DNA of 12,120 bases from a bacterium. GTDB taxonomy: Bacteria > Pseudomonadota > Gammaproteobacteria > Burkholderiales > Burkholderiaceae_C. A model generated the notes under the pieces. The model saw only the letters and a program-made list of their open reading frames with translations. It had not been told where the DNA came from and searched no databases. Location of the stretch: the NCBI GenBank assembly GCA_030824095.1, contig JAVBYK010000492.1:1-12120 (forward strand), written 5' to 3'. This document shows positions 1 to 6,042 of this stretch, one piece after another. How positions within the stretch are numbered: position 1 is the first letter of the stretch; each line of letters begins with the position of its first letter. Position numbers and translations under genes: made by a program.

Positions 1-669
1 CTCTTCGGGCAGCGAGACGCTTTGCACCGTCATGGTCTCCAGCTTCAGGCCCAGCTTGGCCATCTCGGGGTCGAGCTGGGTGGTCAGGGCCTTGGCGAAT
101 TCGATCTGGTTGGCCGCCAGGTCCAGGAAGGGAATGCCGCTGGCGGCGATTGCCGCGCTGATGTTCTGCAGAACCAAGCCGCGCAACTGGCCTTCCACAT
201 CGGCCACCGTGTACTCCTCGCGCGTGCCCGAGATTTCGGTGTGGAACAGCTTGGGATCGGCAATGCGAAACGCGTAGTTGCCGAAGGCACGCAGGCGCAC
301 GGCGCCAAAGTCCTTGTCGCGGATCGTGATGGGCTGGGGCGTGCCCCACTTCTGGTCGATCTGCTGGCGGGTGCTGAAGAAGTAGACGTCGCTCTTGAAC
401 GGGGATTCAAACAGCTTGTCCCAGTTCTTCAGATAGGTCAGCACCGGCAGGGTCTGCGTGGTCAGCTTGTGGGTGCCGGGGCCAAACACGTCGGCCACCT
501 TGCCCTCGTTGACGAACACCGCCATCTGCGACTCGCGCACCACCAGTTGGCCGCCGTTCTGGATTTCCATATCGCGCATGGGGAAGCGCCAGGCCAGGGT
601 TCCGTCGCCGTCTTCGGTCCACTGGATGATGTCTATGAACTGTTTCTTGATGAAATCCATCAGCGCCAT
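1..669 (-). CDS. SPFH-domain protein, YdjI-like (3' end outside window)
   Basis: The visible 223 codons encode the N-terminal part of a cytoplasmic SPFH (stomatin/prohibitin/flotillin) protein of the type often annotated 'virion core protein' and related to Bacillus YdjI. The start MALMDFIKKQFID is followed by a short strand-rich segment with TLAWRFPMRDMEIQNG, VVRESQMAVFVNEGKVADVFGPGTH-type sequence and KWGTPQPITIRDKDFG, all of which match the family as I remember it. The SPFH core continues to the window edge at VQSVSLPEE. The start at 669 is supported by a perfect AGGAGG (678-683, minus strand) 8 nt upstream. No transmembrane segment is visible. YdjI in Bacillus sits with PspA in a membrane-stress operon; whether a psp-like partner lies downstream of this gene cannot be seen. 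A TATCAT hexamer (712-717, minus strand) could be its -10 box, but no good -35 accompanies it. Confidence 0.85.
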   Translation of the reverse strand, partial: MALMDFIKKQFIDIIQWTEDGDGTLAWRFPMRDMEIQNGGQLVVRESQMAVFVNEGKVADVFGPGTHKLTTQTLPVLTYLKNWDKLFESPFKSDVYFFSTRQQIDQKWGTPQPITIRDKDFGAVRLRAFGNYAFRIADPKLFHTEISGTREEYTVADVEGQLRGLVLQNISAAIAASGIPFLDLAANQIEFAKALTTQLDPEMAKLGLKLETMTVQSVSLPEE

Positions 670-677
670 GGTGGGAG

Positions 678-683
678 CCTCCT
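678..683 (-). promoter_or_regulatory. Shine-Dalgarno of the SPFH gene
   Basis: A perfect AGGAGG lies 8 nt upstream of the ATG at 669 on the minus strand and fixes that start. Few genes in this window have so clear a ribosome binding site. Confidence 0.8.
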
Positions 684-772
684 ACAGTGGGTTAACACAG
701 AACCGGGAGCAATGATACACAGCGCGCCGGTTGCCGTTTCACCCCGGACTTCCTATGGGCTATGCTTTCACC

Positions 773-1894
773 ATGAGCCTGCTTTTCACACCCTTTCACC
801 TCCCATCGCCGCGCGGCGGCCTGACATTGCCCAACCGCATCGTTGTCGCCCCCATGTGCCAATACGCCGCCATCAACGGCGAGGCCACCGACTGGCATTT
901 GATGCACTGGGGCAATCTGTTCAACAGCGGGGCGGCCCTGTTCACCATCGAGGCCACGGCCGTGCTGCCCGAGGGCCGCATCACGCCGGCCTGCCTGGGC
1001 CTGTGGGACGACCGCACCGAGGCCACATTGACCAGCACCTTGCAGCGCGCCCGCCAGTTGGCGCCGCCCACTGCGGTGTGCATCCAGCTGGCCCACGCCG
1101 GGCGCAAGGCCTCCAGCGCCCTGCCCTGGGCCGGCGCGCAACTGCTGCCGCCGCAGCAGGGTGGCTGGGAGACCTTTGGCCCCTCGGCCCTGCCGCAATT
1201 GCCGGGCGAGGTGCCTCCCACCGAGATTTCTCGCGCCCACATGGACACGGTGCGCGACGCCTTTGTGCAGGCCGCGCAGCGCGCCGACCGCGCCGGCGTG
1301 GACGCCATCGAGTTGCACGCGGCCCACGGTTATCTGCTGCACGAATTCCTGTCACCCCTGGCCAACCAGCGCGACGATGACTTTGGCGGCAGCCTGGAAA
1401 ACCGCATGCGCTACCCCCTGGAGGTGTTTGCCGCCCTGCGCGCCGCCTACACCGGTGTGCTGGGTATCCGCATCTCGGCCAGCGACTGGGTGGAGGGCGG
1501 TCTGGACGTGGCGCAAAGCGCCGAGTTCGCCCAGCGCCTCAAGGCCCTGGGCTGCGATTTCATCCACGTGTCGTCCGGTGGTGTGTCGCCCGCGCAGAAG
1601 ATTGCGCTGGGGCCCAACTACCAGGTGCCGTTTGCGCGCGCGGTGCGCCAGGCCAGCGGCATGGCCACCACGGCCGTGGGCCTGATCACCGAGGCGCAGC
1701 AGGCCGAAGACATCCTGCAGGCCGGCGACGCCGACCTGATCGCAATTGGCCGCGCCTTCCTGTATGAGCCACGCTGGGGTTGGCATGCTGCCGCCAAGCT
1801 GGGCGGCGAGGTACGCGGCAAGGAAAACTACTGGCGCTGCCTGCCACGCGAAGCACAAGCTGTGTTTGGCAAGGTATCCGTCGGCATGCGCTGA
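773..1894 (+). CDS. NADH:flavin oxidoreductase, class III Old Yellow Enzyme (YqjM/XenA-like)
   Basis: A 373-residue FMN-dependent ene-reductase: it takes hydride from NAD(P)H through FMN and reduces activated C=C bonds of enones, and in relatives also nitro compounds; the native substrate is not predictable. A single TIM barrel is visible. APMCQYAA (Cys29) matches the cysteine that tunes the flavin in YqjM and XenA. QLAHAGRK lies at 105-112. The ligand-binding pair His182/His185 and Tyr187 lie in ELHAAHGYLLHEFLSPLANQ. GGSLENRMRYPLEV follows, and the FMN-phosphate region is near VGLITEAQQAE and LIAIGRAFL. Length fits XenA (about 360) better than YqjM (about 340). The start MSLLFTPF fits the family's usual N-terminus. 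The frame stays open upstream to an in-frame ATG at 755 and a TTG at 731, and none of the three has a good Shine-Dalgarno. It ends 30 bp before the convergent kinase gene. Confidence 0.93.
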   Translation: MSLLFTPFHLPSPRGGLTLPNRIVVAPMCQYAAINGEATDWHLMHWGNLFNSGAALFTIEATAVLPEGRITPACLGLWDDRTEATLTSTLQRARQLAPPTAVCIQLAHAGRKASSALPWAGAQLLPPQQGGWETFGPSALPQLPGEVPPTEISRAHMDTVRDAFVQAAQRADRAGVDAIELHAAHGYLLHEFLSPLANQRDDDFGGSLENRMRYPLEVFAALRAAYTGVLGIRISASDWVEGGLDVAQSAEFAQRLKALGCDFIHVSSGGVSPAQKIALGPNYQVPFARAVRQASGMATTAVGLITEAQQAEDILQAGDADLIAIGRAFLYEPRWGWHAAAKLGGEVRGKENYWRCLPREAQAVFGKVSVGMR

Positions 1895-1903
1895 CGGCAG
1901 ACC

Positions 1904-1919
1904 TCCGCACCGCGGCGGA
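1904..1919. terminator. Small hairpin between convergent stops (weak)
   Basis: TCCGC and GCGGA form a 5-bp stem with a 6-nt loop in the 30-bp gap between the OYE stop and the stop of the convergent kinase gene. There is no T-run on either side, so this is at best a weak bidirectional terminator and may be chance. Confidence 0.2.
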
Positions 1920-1924
1920 TCAGG

Positions 1925-3301
1925 CTAACGCAGCACGATTTCGACCACCGTGGCACCGGGCTGGCTGCGCACCGCCAGTTGAGCCCCAATAGCCTGGGCA
2001 CGGCCCTCCATCGAGACCAACCCCTTGCGCTGTACGCCGGACGGATCAAAGCCGCGCCCGTTGTCACACAGCCGGATGCGGATGGCAGGACCGTCGGCGC
2101 CGGCCCGCGCAGGAAGGGGCTCGGCCTCCATGCGCAGCATGCTGGCCTCGGCATGCTGCATGACGTTGGACAACGCGGCAAAGAAGATGAACTGCAGTTG
2201 GCGCATGGCACTGGCGCCCAGCGACGGCAGCACCGGCAGGGGCGACACCGCCCACACCAGGGTCAGCCCCATCGCGTTGAAACGGCCTTCCAGCCGGTAG
2301 CGCAGATTGGCCAGCAGGGCCGAGACATCGCCCGGGGGCAGATTCAGCGCGTCGATGGACAGCTTCAACTGATCCAGCGAATCACGCAGGGTGAGCAGGA
2401 CCTCGTCATGGTTGACCTGGGGGGACTGCAACTGGCGGATCGCGGCGCTGATGTGGGAGCCCACGCCATCGTGCATGTCGCGCAGGATGCGGGTGCGCTC
2501 CAGCTGGCGCTGGTGCTCCTTGATGGCCGTGATGTCGGCCACCAGCACCATGTAGTTGCGGCCGCGCCCGGCGCCGTCGGGCACGGCGCAGACGCTGAGC
2601 ATGGCGGAGAACACGCCACCGCCCTTGCGCTGGCTCAGGGACTCGCCCGACCAGAAACCCTCGCGCTCCAGCGCCTGGCCCATGGCGGGCAAAAGCCCCG
2701 GCCCCTCGCCCGTGGCCAGCACGGTGGACAGACTCTGGCCCAGCACTTCACCACGACAGTAGCCCGCCATACGCAGGAAGGCGTCATTCACCTCGATGAA
2801 GCAAAAACCCGCATCCAGAATGCCAATGCCCTCGCGTGAATGCGTGAAGAAGCTGGCCACCAGTTGCAACTGGCGCTGCGCCTGCTTGCGCTGGCTGATG
2901 TCGCGCAGCGAGACGTGAATGGCCGGCTCGCCGTCATAGATGATGGACGTCCCCTGCACCTCCACATAGAAGGCCGAGCCATCGAGCCGCAGGAAGCGCG
3001 ACTCCACCATGGGTTCTATCGGTTGCTGGGCAACGATGTGGTGCATCCGCTGCGTCTGCTGGGCCTGGAAGTCGGGGTGGATCAGCTCGCTGGTGCGCTT
3101 GCACGCCAGCTGCTCGGCACTCTCGGCGCCAAAGGCCCGCACCGCGGCCGGATTCACATACAGGATCTGGCCCATGCGGTGCACCAGCACCGGCTCGGGC
3201 GTCAGTTCCACCAGGGTGCGAAAGCGCTCTTCGCTCTCGCGCAGCTGGCGGCGCAGGGCCTCGTCGGATGCGGCCCCGCTCGGGCCCGTGGAATGCGTCA
3301 T
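1925..3301 (-). CDS. Orphan soluble PAS-PAS histidine kinase, NarX/DesK-type
   Basis: A 458-residue sensor kinase with no transmembrane segment or signal peptide, so it probably senses a cytoplasmic signal. Order: a short charged helix (14-27), PAS 1 (about 24-137, ending HVSLRDISQRK), PAS 2 (about 143-262, ending MVLVADITAIKEHQ), a HisKA_3-type dimerisation segment with RDMHDGVGSHI (phospho-acceptor His277), and a HATPase_c domain with N-box ALSNVMQHAEAS (Asn379), G1 box CDNGRGFD (413-418) and the G2-like GLVSMEGRAQAIGA. This HDGVG plus short-ATPase layout is the HPK7 class, whose partners are usually NarL-type regulators. None is adjacent, since the neighbours are convergent OYE and divergent murU. 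The ATG at 3301 is chosen because CGGAG lies just upstream and the PAS architecture begins right after it. The frame extends about 100 further codons upstream, but that part overlaps murU and has no family features. Confidence 0.9.
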   Translation of the reverse strand: MTHSTGPSGAASDEALRRQLRESEERFRTLVELTPEPVLVHRMGQILYVNPAAVRAFGAESAEQLACKRTSELIHPDFQAQQTQRMHHIVAQQPIEPMVESRFLRLDGSAFYVEVQGTSIIYDGEPAIHVSLRDISQRKQAQRQLQLVASFFTHSREGIGILDAGFCFIEVNDAFLRMAGYCRGEVLGQSLSTVLATGEGPGLLPAMGQALEREGFWSGESLSQRKGGGVFSAMLSVCAVPDGAGRGRNYMVLVADITAIKEHQRQLERTRILRDMHDGVGSHISAAIRQLQSPQVNHDEVLLTLRDSLDQLKLSIDALNLPPGDVSALLANLRYRLEGRFNAMGLTLVWAVSPLPVLPSLGASAMRQLQFIFFAALSNVMQHAEASMLRMEAEPLPARAGADGPAIRIRLCDNGRGFDPSGVQRKGLVSMEGRAQAIGAQLAVRSQPGATVVEIVLR

Positions 3302-3343
3302 ATTGCTCCGGTGCGTTCGGCACTCTCCGCGCCGATGGATACA

Positions 3344-3355
3344 CGACTGTAGTCG
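3344..3355. promoter_or_regulatory. Dyad in the kinase/murU divergent intergenic region
   Basis: CGACT-GT-AGTCG is a perfect 5-bp dyad with a 2-nt centre, flanked more loosely by GGAT (3337-3340) and ATCC (3356-3359). It lies in the middle of the 97-bp gap between the divergent starts of the PAS kinase (3301) and murU (3399), a plausible place for an operator controlling either gene. No convincing sigma70 -35/-10 pair is visible beside it, so the role is inferred only from symmetry and position. Confidence 0.3.
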
Positions 3356-3398
3356 ATCCAACCGCCGGGCCGAACGCCGCAAGGCACAATCCGCAGCC

Positions 3399-4211
3399 AT
3401 GCATTCCCACCAAACGCCATCCACCCACTCGCCCCACCGCCTGCACGCCATGCTGCTGGCTGCCGGGCGCGGCGAACGCATGCGCCCGCTGACCGACACC
3501 ACACCCAAGCCGCTGCTGCCGGTGCAGGGCAAGCCGCTGATGCAGTGGCCACTGGAGGCGCTGGCACGCTCCGGCTGCGCCCGCACTGTGGTTAACACGG
3601 CGTGGCTGGGGGAGCAGATTCCCCAGACGTTTGGCGATGTTTTCAGGTCCCAGCCCTCGTCGAATGGACCTCGACAGCTATCAAATCAGGAGCGAATTCC
3701 GACACCGATGCCGATCCGCTATTCCCATGAAGGCCTGGACTTTGGCGGCGCACTGGAGACGGCGGGTGGCATTGCCCGCGCACTGCCGCTGCTGGGCGAG
3801 GTGTTCTGGGTGGTGGCCGGCGATGTGTTCGCACCCGACTTCGACTTCCCGGCGCAGGCCGTGAACGACTTTCTGGCCAGCAACCATCTGGCCCACCTGT
3901 GGCTGGTTCCCAACCCGGCGCACAACCCCAAGGGCGACTTTGGCCTGGAGTCCGGCATGGCATTGAACCTGCCGGCCGGCAACCTGCGGCCACGCTACAC
4001 CTACAGCACCATGGGCCTGTACCGCCGAGCATTGTTCGAGGCGCCTTGGTGCGACATCCCCGCAGGCAACCCGGACGGCGTGAAGGCTGCCCTGGCCCCC
4101 CTGCTGCGCGCCGCCATGGACCAGGGCCGCATCAGCGCCGCGCTGTACACCGGCCGCTGGGCCGATGTGGGAACACCCGAACGCTTGACGCAACTCAACG
4201 CCAAAACTTGA
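3399..4211 (+). CDS. murU: MurNAc-alpha-1-phosphate uridylyltransferase (MurU)
   Basis: A sugar-1-phosphate nucleotidyltransferase that makes UDP-MurNAc from MurNAc-1-phosphate and UTP in the AmgK-MurU peptidoglycan recycling pathway, a route that bypasses de novo MurA/MurB synthesis. The nucleotide-binding signature MLLAAGRGERMRPLTD begins at residue 18, with TPKPLLPVQGKP after it. RYSHEGLDFGGALETAGGIA, FWVVAGDVF (metal-site Asp), YTYSTMGLY and the closing GRWADVGTPERL motif match MurU well. At 270 residues it is longer than Pseudomonas MurU (about 223). Part of the excess is 17 N-terminal residues and part is a Ser/Gln/Pro-rich insert at about 82-103 that looks like a repeat element read in frame. 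The ATG at 3399 is chosen because the conserved core needs residues before the next ATG at 3450; only a distant AAGG lies upstream. The usual partner amgK is not in the window. A general GDP-mannose or glucose-1-P transferase is the less likely alternative. Confidence 0.85.
   Translation: MHSHQTPSTHSPHRLHAMLLAAGRGERMRPLTDTTPKPLLPVQGKPLMQWPLEALARSGCARTVVNTAWLGEQIPQTFGDVFRSQPSSNGPRQLSNQERIPTPMPIRYSHEGLDFGGALETAGGIARALPLLGEVFWVVAGDVFAPDFDFPAQAVNDFLASNHLAHLWLVPNPAHNPKGDFGLESGMALNLPAGNLRPRYTYSTMGLYRRALFEAPWCDIPAGNPDGVKAALAPLLRAAMDQGRISAALYTGRWADVGTPERLTQLNAKT
3640..3693 (+). repeat. Short repeat-like element inserted in frame in murU
   Basis: This 54-nt stretch (exactly 18 codons) runs from a TTTT start through CCAGCCCT to AGCTATCAAATCAGGAGC (3676-3693). 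It is more A+T-rich than the surrounding gene and encodes a Ser/Gln/Asn/Pro-rich segment between two conserved blocks of MurU. The TTTT...CCAGCCCT...AAT...AGCTATCAAAT...AGC pattern resembles, from memory, a short dispersed repeat common in Comamonadaceae genomes. Only one copy occurs in this window, so the assignment to a repeat family rests on recall, not on an observed second copy. Confidence 0.55.
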
Positions 4212-4259
4212 GTCGCCTGTTGATAAATGTCATGGTATTCACCCCCTGACAGCCCATAC

Positions 4260-4277
4260 TGAAAACGAGGGTTTTCA
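4260..4277. promoter_or_regulatory. Inverted repeat before the secreted-protein gene
   Basis: TGAAAAC-GAGG-GTTTTCA is a perfect 7-bp inverted repeat with a 4-nt loop. It ends 5 bp before the AGGAGG of the next gene. It could be an operator or an RNA hairpin near the ribosome binding site. It is unlikely to be a terminator for murU, because the stem is A/T-rich and no T-run follows. Confidence 0.4.
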
Positions 4278-4282
4278 ACAAT

Positions 4283-4288
4283 AGGAGG
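4283..4288 (+). promoter_or_regulatory. Shine-Dalgarno of the secreted HExxH protein
   Basis: A perfect AGGAGG with a 5-nt spacer before the ATG at 4294. It settles the start, which also gives a complete signal peptide. Confidence 0.75.
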
Positions 4289-4293
4289 GCATC

Positions 4294-5958
4294 ATGGCAC
4301 GGCATTTATCAACGCTTTCGCGGTGGCTCGTGTGGCTACCGCTGTTCTGGTTTGCGACACTGGCGCAGGCCGTCACCGTCGGTATCACGCCCTCGGGCAA
4401 TGTCACCACCAACAACGTCCGGGTGGTCGTGACCGTCACCACCACGGGTGGCGGCACGCCCACACTGGCGGTCAGGGTGGATGACGTGGACGTCAGCAGC
4501 TATTTCAACCAGGGCGCCACCGTCAGCACCAGTGGCAACACCACCACGGCACGGGTCGAGTACCTGTTTGGCGGCGGCACCAAAACCGTGAGCGTCACCG
4601 CCACCGTCCCAGGTGAAGGCAGCGCCACCGGCACCACCACCTTCGTCGTTCCCGGCGACGTGCAGGAGAGCCGCAAGAATAACGTCATGTCCAAGGTGAA
4701 CCAGTTCATCCACCAGTGGGATGCCTATGACTTCCACCGCTGGATCAACGCCGGCGACTATTCCACGTTTGTCAACCGCATCTGGGCACCTGCCATGCAG
4801 GTGTATGTGGATCCCGGCTACCTGGCTGCCAGCGGAAGTGCAGCCGAGTATGTGGAGGCCTACATCTGGAGATACATCTGGACCATCTATGAGCAGGATC
4901 TGGTCATCTCCGCAGAGCCAGAGACCGACGCGGTGGGCATGATGACCCTGTGGCATGAAATGATCCATGCCGTGAGCCATGGTGCCCAGGTTACCGGCGG
5001 GGCCGGTCTGCCGGGTGACGACCATGTCTATATCGGCTGGGCCGAAAGCTGCACCTGGGGCTTCAACAAGCTGCGGCTTTTCGAGACAAAGGCCAAGGCC
5101 TATGGCATCGGCAGCCCCACTGCCGCCCAGGCCACTGAGGTTAGGGCCTTCTGGAAGCAGTTCATGACCGAGTACAACGGCTCGACCTACTCCGAACTCG
5201 GCAAGATCACTGATGCGCAAAAAGCCACGCTGCAAGGCTTGGTGGGCTTCAACTGCGATGCCAACGCCATCAAGTCGGGCTATCTGGCGGCCGGCTATTC
5301 GCCGCTGTACTTTGCCGACATCGCAGTGACCATTACCAGTCCGGCCAGCGGCACGCAGACAGCCGACAACCAGACCCTGGTATCGGCCAGCGTGGTCAAC
5401 AACGAGCCCACCGTGACCCTGAACCGGGCCGGATTTGCCGTCAACGGCGTGATCCAGGAAACGGCGCTCTCCGGCACGACGTTCAGCACCACGGCCGTGC
5501 TGAAGACCGGTGACAACAGCATCATTGCGGGCGTTGCGGACACCAACGGGCAGATCTACCAGAGCAGCCCGATCACGGTCAAGAGCACGGCCATCAACAA
5601 CACCTACCACGCCCGCATCTCCTGGGACAAGAATGACACGGACGTGGACCTGCACTTCTCCTGGAGCGGTGGCTCGGAGTGCTACTACTCGAACAAGACA
5701 CCCACCTGGGGCACGGCTGCCACCTCGCCGCGCCTGGACGTGGACAACACCCGCGGCTACGGCCCCGAGAACATCACCATCGGTGGTCTGCCCGGCACGG
5801 GAACCTTCCGGGTCTTCGTGAAGTACTATTCCGACCACGGCAAGGGACCGACCACGGTATCTGCCGCGGTCTATGAAAACGGCGTCGCCAAGTTCACCGG
5901 CACCCGCACCATGAGCACGGGTGAGAGCTGGACGCTGATGGAATTCACGATCCAGTGA
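4294..5958 (+). CDS. Secreted putative zinc metallopeptidase with Ig-like and DUF2135 (YfaP-like) domains
   Basis: A 554-residue exported protein of unknown function. Residues 1-26 are a signal peptide: basic N-terminus, hydrophobic WLVWLPLFWFATLAQA, cleavage after AQA. Residues about 27-125 are a Thr/Val-rich beta domain, probably Ig-like. Residues about 130-335 form a helical domain with WHEMIHAVSHG, an HExxH zinc motif (His221, Glu222, His225); Glu251 in GWAESCTWGF, 26 residues on, could be the third ligand as in gluzincins, and His244 in GDDHVY is another candidate. Residues about 344-432 are a second Ig-like domain (ITSPASGTQ...). Residues about 438-554 resemble DUF2135/YfaP: WDKNDTDVDLHFSW, then LDVDNTRGYGPENI, a VFVKYYSD strand and a closing GESWTLMEFTIQ. 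Peptidase activity is inferred from one motif only. It is a single-gene unit with its own Shine-Dalgarno and a strong terminator. The composition looks slightly less GC-rich and richer in Thr/Asn codons than the neighbours. Confidence 0.85.
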   Translation: MARHLSTLSRWLVWLPLFWFATLAQAVTVGITPSGNVTTNNVRVVVTVTTTGGGTPTLAVRVDDVDVSSYFNQGATVSTSGNTTTARVEYLFGGGTKTVSVTATVPGEGSATGTTTFVVPGDVQESRKNNVMSKVNQFIHQWDAYDFHRWINAGDYSTFVNRIWAPAMQVYVDPGYLAASGSAAEYVEAYIWRYIWTIYEQDLVISAEPETDAVGMMTLWHEMIHAVSHGAQVTGGAGLPGDDHVYIGWAESCTWGFNKLRLFETKAKAYGIGSPTAAQATEVRAFWKQFMTEYNGSTYSELGKITDAQKATLQGLVGFNCDANAIKSGYLAAGYSPLYFADIAVTITSPASGTQTADNQTLVSASVVNNEPTVTLNRAGFAVNGVIQETALSGTTFSTTAVLKTGDNSIIAGVADTNGQIYQSSPITVKSTAINNTYHARISWDKNDTDVDLHFSWSGGSECYYSNKTPTWGTAATSPRLDVDNTRGYGPENITIGGLPGTGTFRVFVKYYSDHGKGPTTVSAAVYENGVAKFTGTRTMSTGESWTLMEFTIQ

Positions 5959-5984
5959 ATCGGCGCGGGCTTCCCCCGGCCAAG

Positions 5985-6029
5985 AACCCCGCCCGCGGTG
6001 CGACGGCGCCCCGGGCGGGGTTTCCTTTA
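5985..6029 (+). terminator. Strong intrinsic terminator after the secreted-protein gene
   Basis: AACCCCGCCCG (5985-5995) pairs perfectly with CGGGCGGGGTT (6012-6022), an 11-bp stem with a 16-nt loop, followed by TTTCCTTTATT. It starts 27 bp after the stop at 5958. It isolates the upstream gene from the kinase operon, whose first ATG follows only about 20 bp after the stem. Confidence 0.88.
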
Positions 6030-6042
6030 TTAGACTACCCCC

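Noticed and set aside
22..1380. A 452-codon plus-strand frame across the SPFH gene and the first half of the OYE gene.
   Set aside because: It runs antisense to SPFH and out of frame with OYE, both well supported, and its product has no recognisable features.
1979..2839. A 286-codon plus-strand frame opposite the PAS-PAS kinase.
   Set aside because: It is antisense to the kinase and ATPase motifs and has shadow-type composition.
3302..3598. A longer N-terminus for the PAS-PAS kinase, in frame for about 100 codons upstream.
   Set aside because: The extension is Arg/Cys/Ser-rich without domain features and overlaps the start of the divergent murU; the ATG at 3301 has a CGGAG in front.
4201..4260. 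TTGATA (4220-4225) as a -35 box for the secreted-protein gene.
   Set aside because: No -10-like hexamer lies 16-18 bp downstream; the nearest, CATACT (4255-4260), is much too far away.
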